DNA from: Dehalococcoidia bacterium
Lineage (GTDB): Bacteria > Chloroflexota > Dehalococcoidia > UBA3495
Length of the DNA stretch: 64,000 nucleotides
Assembly (NCBI GenBank): GCA_030753265.1
Contig: JASMCQ010000094.1
Coordinates: 1-64,000, forward strand
Direction of reading: 5' to 3'
Part shown: piece after piece, positions 61,360 through 64,000 of the stretch
Numbering within the stretch: the stretch's first letter is position 1
How the letters are laid out: every line of letters starts with the position of its first letter
Translations under genes and position numbers: made by a program
The notes under the pieces: model-generated
Seen by the model: only the letters and a program-made list of their open reading frames with translations
Told to the model about the DNA's origin: nothing
Databases searched by the model: none

Positions 61360-61866
61360 CTAGGCCCTGAACTCGCTGCCCATCAGCACTGCAACGGGTT
61401 TCTGGGTGCGCTCGGCTTCCTCCAGGGCGATGCTGATCCGGTCGGCGTCCTCGTCGGCCTCGACCAGGTAGTAGCTGATGCCCCAGGCGTGAAGAATGTG
61501 CTCGATAAAGCGGGCTGCCGAATCAGCGGTTAGGCCGTGGCGAGCCCAGCCGCGGTAGCCGACCAGCATCACCAGAGGCTGGTTGATGTCCAGGCCCAGT
61601 CCTCGGATGGAGTCACCGGACTCGAAGATTCCCGTGTTCTGGATGAGGACCACGGGCTTCTTGCCGCCTACCCACAGGCCGGCTGCGATGGCCATGGTTT
61701 CCCCTTCCCGGCACACCGGAACCAGGTCTAGCGTCGTGTCGTTGATCAGCATCTCGTACATGAAGTTGGTCTCGCTATCGGGAAGCCAAACAACGTGGGT
61801 GACGTCGTTCTTCTTCAGCTCGGCGATGATTGCGGGTGGATGTAGCGCTGCCTCTGGGGTAGTCAT
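61360..61866 (-). CDS. ThDP decarboxylase alpha subunit (ComD/phosphonopyruvate type)
   Basis: 168-residue N-terminal pyrophosphate-domain subunit of a split ThDP decarboxylase. The catalytic Glu that activates ThDP is in CREGETMAIAAG (residues 52-63), followed by VVLIQNTGI. The family is ComD of sulfopyruvate decarboxylase, which also covers phosphonopyruvate decarboxylase alpha parts. ATG at 61866 with the strong RBS GGAAGGAG. It is the first gene of the four-gene minus-strand locus. Confidence 0.85.
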   Translation of the reverse strand: MTTPEAALHPPAIIAELKKNDVTHVVWLPDSETNFMYEMLINDTTLDLVPVCREGETMAIAAGLWVGGKKPVVLIQNTGIFESGDSIRGLGLDINQPLVMLVGYRGWARHGLTADSAARFIEHILHAWGISYYLVEADEDADRISIALEEAERTQKPVAVLMGSEFRA

Positions 61867-62016
61867 ATTGGCTCCTTCCTCAGGCTGTTCATATTCAGTC
61901 AAGCCGCCATATTATATTCAGGTAGTGGTTTCGGCGTCAATACAGGCGGATTCGTCGCCGGTTGCCACGCCCCCCAACAGCAACCGGAAATGGTCCAGGG
62001 CGCCATCCGGTTAGCC

Positions 62017-63402
62017 CTAGAACTCCGCGTTCTTTGGGGTCCTGGGGAAGGGTATCACGTCTCTGATGTTGGTGACGCCGGTGACGAACTGGACGGTCCG
62101 CTCGAAGCCCAGGCCAAACCCGGCGTGGGGCACCGTCCCGTAGCTGCGCAGGTCCAGGTACCAGGAGTAGTCTTTCTCGGAGAGCCCGGCTTCCAGCAAC
62201 CGGCGGAGCAGCACGTCTCGCCGCTCTTCCCGCTGGCTGCCGCCGATGATCTCACCGATCCGGGGGACCAGAGTGTCCAGGGCCCGGACCGTCTTGCCAT
62301 CGTCGCTCAGCCGCATGTAGAACGCCTTGATCTCCTTCGGGTAATCGGTAACGATGACCGGCCGGCCAATCTTTTTCTCGGTGAGGTAGCGCTCGTGCTC
62401 CGACTGGAGGTCCAGCCCCCATTCGACGGGAAACTCGAAGGTCTCCCCGGATCTCTGCAACAGCGCTACCGCCTCGGTGTAGGATAGCCTCTCGAAGCTG
62501 GAGTCGACGATGCCCTCCAGGGTGGAGATGGCGGTCTTGTCGTACCACTGGTTGAAGAACGCCATATCTTCGCCGCAGTGGTCCAACACGTATCTGAAGA
62601 TGGATTTGAGGAAATCCTCGGCCAGCTCTGCCAGGCCGTCTAGGTCGCAGAACGCTACCTCCGGCTCCACCATCCAGAACTCGGCCAGGTGCCGGGAGGT
62701 GTTGGAGTTCTCGGCGCGAAACGTCGGTCCGAAGGTGTAGACGTCGCACAGGGCCAGGGCGAAGATCTCCGCCTCGAGCTGGCCGCTCACCGTCAAGAAG
62801 GCCGGTTTGCCGAAGAAGTCCTCCTGGTGGTCGATGAGCCCGTCCTTCCTGGGCAGGTTTTCCAGGTCCAGGGTGGTGACGCGGAACATGGACCCGGCGC
62901 CCTCGGCGTCGCTGGCGGTGATAATGGGGGTCTGGATGAAGTTAAAGCCCCGGTCCTGGAAGAAGCCGTGGACGGCGACGGACATGGCGTTCCTGACCCG
63001 GGCCATGGCCCCGAAGGTGTTCGTCCTGGGGCGCAGGTGAGCGATCTCCCGGAGAAACTCAGGAGTGTGCCGCTTCTTCTGCAGTGGGTAGGTTTCGGAG
63101 TCAGCCGTACCTACGAGTTCAATCTCTTTCGCATGAATCTCGTACTTCTGGCCCTTTCCCGGCGAGTCGACCAGGGCGCCCGATACGCTGACGCTGCATC
63201 CGGTGGTGAGTGATTCCACCAGCGCAGGGCTGGGGAAGTTCTCGTCGGCCACTACCTGGATGTCCGTCAGCGTGGACCCGTCGCTGATCTGAATAAAGGA
63301 TACGGTCTTCGAGGAGCGCCTGGTTTTCACCCAGCCTTGGACCAGGACCTCGCCCCCCGCTTGCTCACGTTCGAGGATGTCTTTGATTTTGCTGCGGCGC
63401 AT
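62017..63402 (-). CDS. asnS: Asparaginyl-tRNA synthetase
   Basis: 461-residue class IIb aminoacyl-tRNA synthetase. An N-terminal OB anticodon domain ([24 protein letters not shown]) precedes the catalytic domain with motif 2 around [21 protein letters not shown] ([12 protein letters not shown]) and motif 3 [15 protein letters not shown]. The NTSRH segment is typical of AsnRS rather than AspRS. ATG at 63402 with GGGAGG; upstream frame is non-homologous. Its presence means Asn-tRNA is made directly, at least in part. Confidence 0.95.
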   Translation of the reverse strand: MRRSKIKDILEREQAGGEVLVQGWVKTRRSSKTVSFIQISDGSTLTDIQVVADENFPSPALVESLTTGCSVSVSGALVDSPGKGQKYEIHAKEIELVGTADSETYPLQKKRHTPEFLREIAHLRPRTNTFGAMARVRNAMSVAVHGFFQDRGFNFIQTPIITASDAEGAGSMFRVTTLDLENLPRKDGLIDHQEDFFGKPAFLTVSGQLEAEIFALALCDVYTFGPTFRAENSNTSRHLAEFWMVEPEVAFCDLDGLAELAEDFLKSIFRYVLDHCGEDMAFFNQWYDKTAISTLEGIVDSSFERLSYTEAVALLQRSGETFEFPVEWGLDLQSEHERYLTEKKIGRPVIVTDYPKEIKAFYMRLSDDGKTVRALDTLVPRIGEIIGGSQREERRDVLLRRLLEAGLSEKDYSWYLDLRSYGTVPHAGFGLGFERTVQFVTGVTNIRDVIPFPRTPKNAEF

Positions 63403-63731
63403 CGGTTTCCTCCCGTTGCCTCCCATTCTAGCAGCGGAGGTAGCCCCGTCCAACCCTCGCGGGTTCACCAGACTCAACATGAGCTGCAGCCCGAGCAATA
63501 ATGCAACATGAATCGGAAATTGAGGGGGTGACCCCCACTCTAATCTTCCCATTTGCAAGGGGAAGAGGGCTGTTCCTTCCCCTTACGAAGAGGGAGGCCG
63601 GGATGGGGTTCCACGCCGGGGGTCGAAACACCTTGGGAACGGTGCTCGCTGGCCGGGAGAGGGCGCCGGCAGGCCGCCGGTGTTGCGGGACAGCTACCTC
63701 TATCGGCCCGGGGCTGGAGGTGGGGAGACGA
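63403..63731. repeat. 329-bp spacer with a REP-like inverted repeat
   Basis: Between the start of asnS and the end of the HxlR-family gene, both on the minus strand. Contains aaggggaagagggctgttcc and ccttccccttacgaagaggg, an inverted repeat of a common genomic type. No gene was recognised. Confidence 0.5.
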
Positions 63732-64000
63732 CTAGCCGGTCAAGGCCGGCTGGGTCTCCACGCTGTCCCACTCATCGGCCCAGCGTTGAATGGCTTCCAC
63801 CACCTTTCTCAACGCCGCGCCTTTGGCGGTCAGGGTGTACTCCACGGCCACCGGGCGCTGGGCGTACACCCTTCTCCTTACTATTCCCGCCTCTTCCAGC
63901 TCCTGTAGCCGCAGTGAGAGCAGGCGGTCGCTGAGCCCGCCGATGTAGCAGGATATATCGGTGAAGCGGCGGGCATCTCCCAGTAGACAGCGCAGGATCA
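63732..64000 (-). CDS. HxlR-family transcriptional regulator, 5'-truncated by the window end
   Basis: The last 88 residues of a winged-helix regulator, with no start codon inside the window. Matching blocks: LLGDARRFTDI, LSDRLLSLRLQELEEAGIV, and the family's RPVAVEYTLTAKGAAL and AIQRWADEW near the end. HxlR-type proteins respond to aldehydes, quinones or redox stress and usually repress a neighbouring detoxification gene. The gene starts beyond 64000. Confidence 0.85.
   Translation of the reverse strand, partial: ILRCLLGDARRFTDISCYIGGLSDRLLSLRLQELEEAGIVRRRVYAQRPVAVEYTLTAKGAALRKVVEAIQRWADEWDSVETQPALTG

Overview
The window is about 63% GC, bacterial and densely coded. It looks like a member of the Chloroflexota, probably a Dehalococcoidia/SAR202-type lineage. 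That is an inference from several signs: a division cluster reduced to rsmH-ftsA-ftsZ with no murein genes, a B12-dependent class II ribonucleotide reductase with NrdR, a 2-oxoacid:ferredoxin oxidoreductase, a cytochrome c maturation set with the Cys-type CcmE, frequent GTG/TTG starts, and several palindromic intergenic repeat families. No rRNA, tRNA, CRISPR array, prophage or complete insertion sequence was found.

Layout. 1-7 kb: a 5'-truncated M28 peptidase, a stand-alone FIST sensor protein, then catabolic enzymes (FAH hydrolase, zinc-type dehydrogenase, SDR, acyl-CoA ligase). 7-11.3 kb: a NarL-type response regulator split by one extra base, then ccmA-B-C-D and a separate ccmE. 11.6-12.6 kb: divergent anti-sigma/ECF sigma pair. 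12.7-15.3 kb: korB/korA. 15.7-25.5 kb: dprA-topA-xerC-aroQ-pepP-efp, then xseA, xseB and a PurN-like formyltransferase. 25.8-29.2 kb (minus strand): tig-clpP-clpX. 29.7-33.6 kb: rsmH, ftsA, ftsZ. 34.2-37.9 kb: nrdR, an unknown 79-aa gene, nrdJ. 38.1-45.8 kb: pdxA, a toxin-antitoxin pair and an orphan antitoxin, a zinc-ribbon protein of unknown function, proC, yggT, degV, a P-loop kinase-like protein and pepA. 46-52 kb: two MFS transporters, a Fur-family regulator with a NicO-type metal transporter, and a DUF1932-type dehydrogenase. 52.3-54.2 kb: cupin and amidohydrolase. 54.2-59.7 kb: an Fbp-type iron ABC transporter split across a divergent intergenic region, followed by a DtxR-family regulator. 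59.7-61.9 kb: a split thiamine-diphosphate decarboxylase with a normal alpha and beta subunit, a small two-helix membrane protein and a second beta-like protein whose ThDP motif is altered. 62-64 kb: asnS and a truncated HxlR-family regulator.

How the genes work together. tig-clpP-clpX is a folding and proteolysis unit. rsmH-ftsA-ftsZ is the core division machinery without wall synthesis. nrdR/nrdJ is a dNTP-supply unit that probably controls itself through paired NrdR boxes. The iron transporter lies next to a metal-responsive DtxR protein, and the Ni/Co-type transporter next to a Fur-type regulator.

The items most worth a second look are the duplicated, motif-degenerate ThDP decarboxylase locus, the CXXXY-type CcmE with no ccmF/G/H nearby, the 31-bp-spaced NrdR box pair, the unknown 79-aa gene between nrdR and nrdJ, a pair of ~60-bp elements with a compensated hairpin flanking an MFS gene, a possible pseudoknot in the iron-locus intergenic region, and a 134-bp MITE-like palindrome in the xseA leader.
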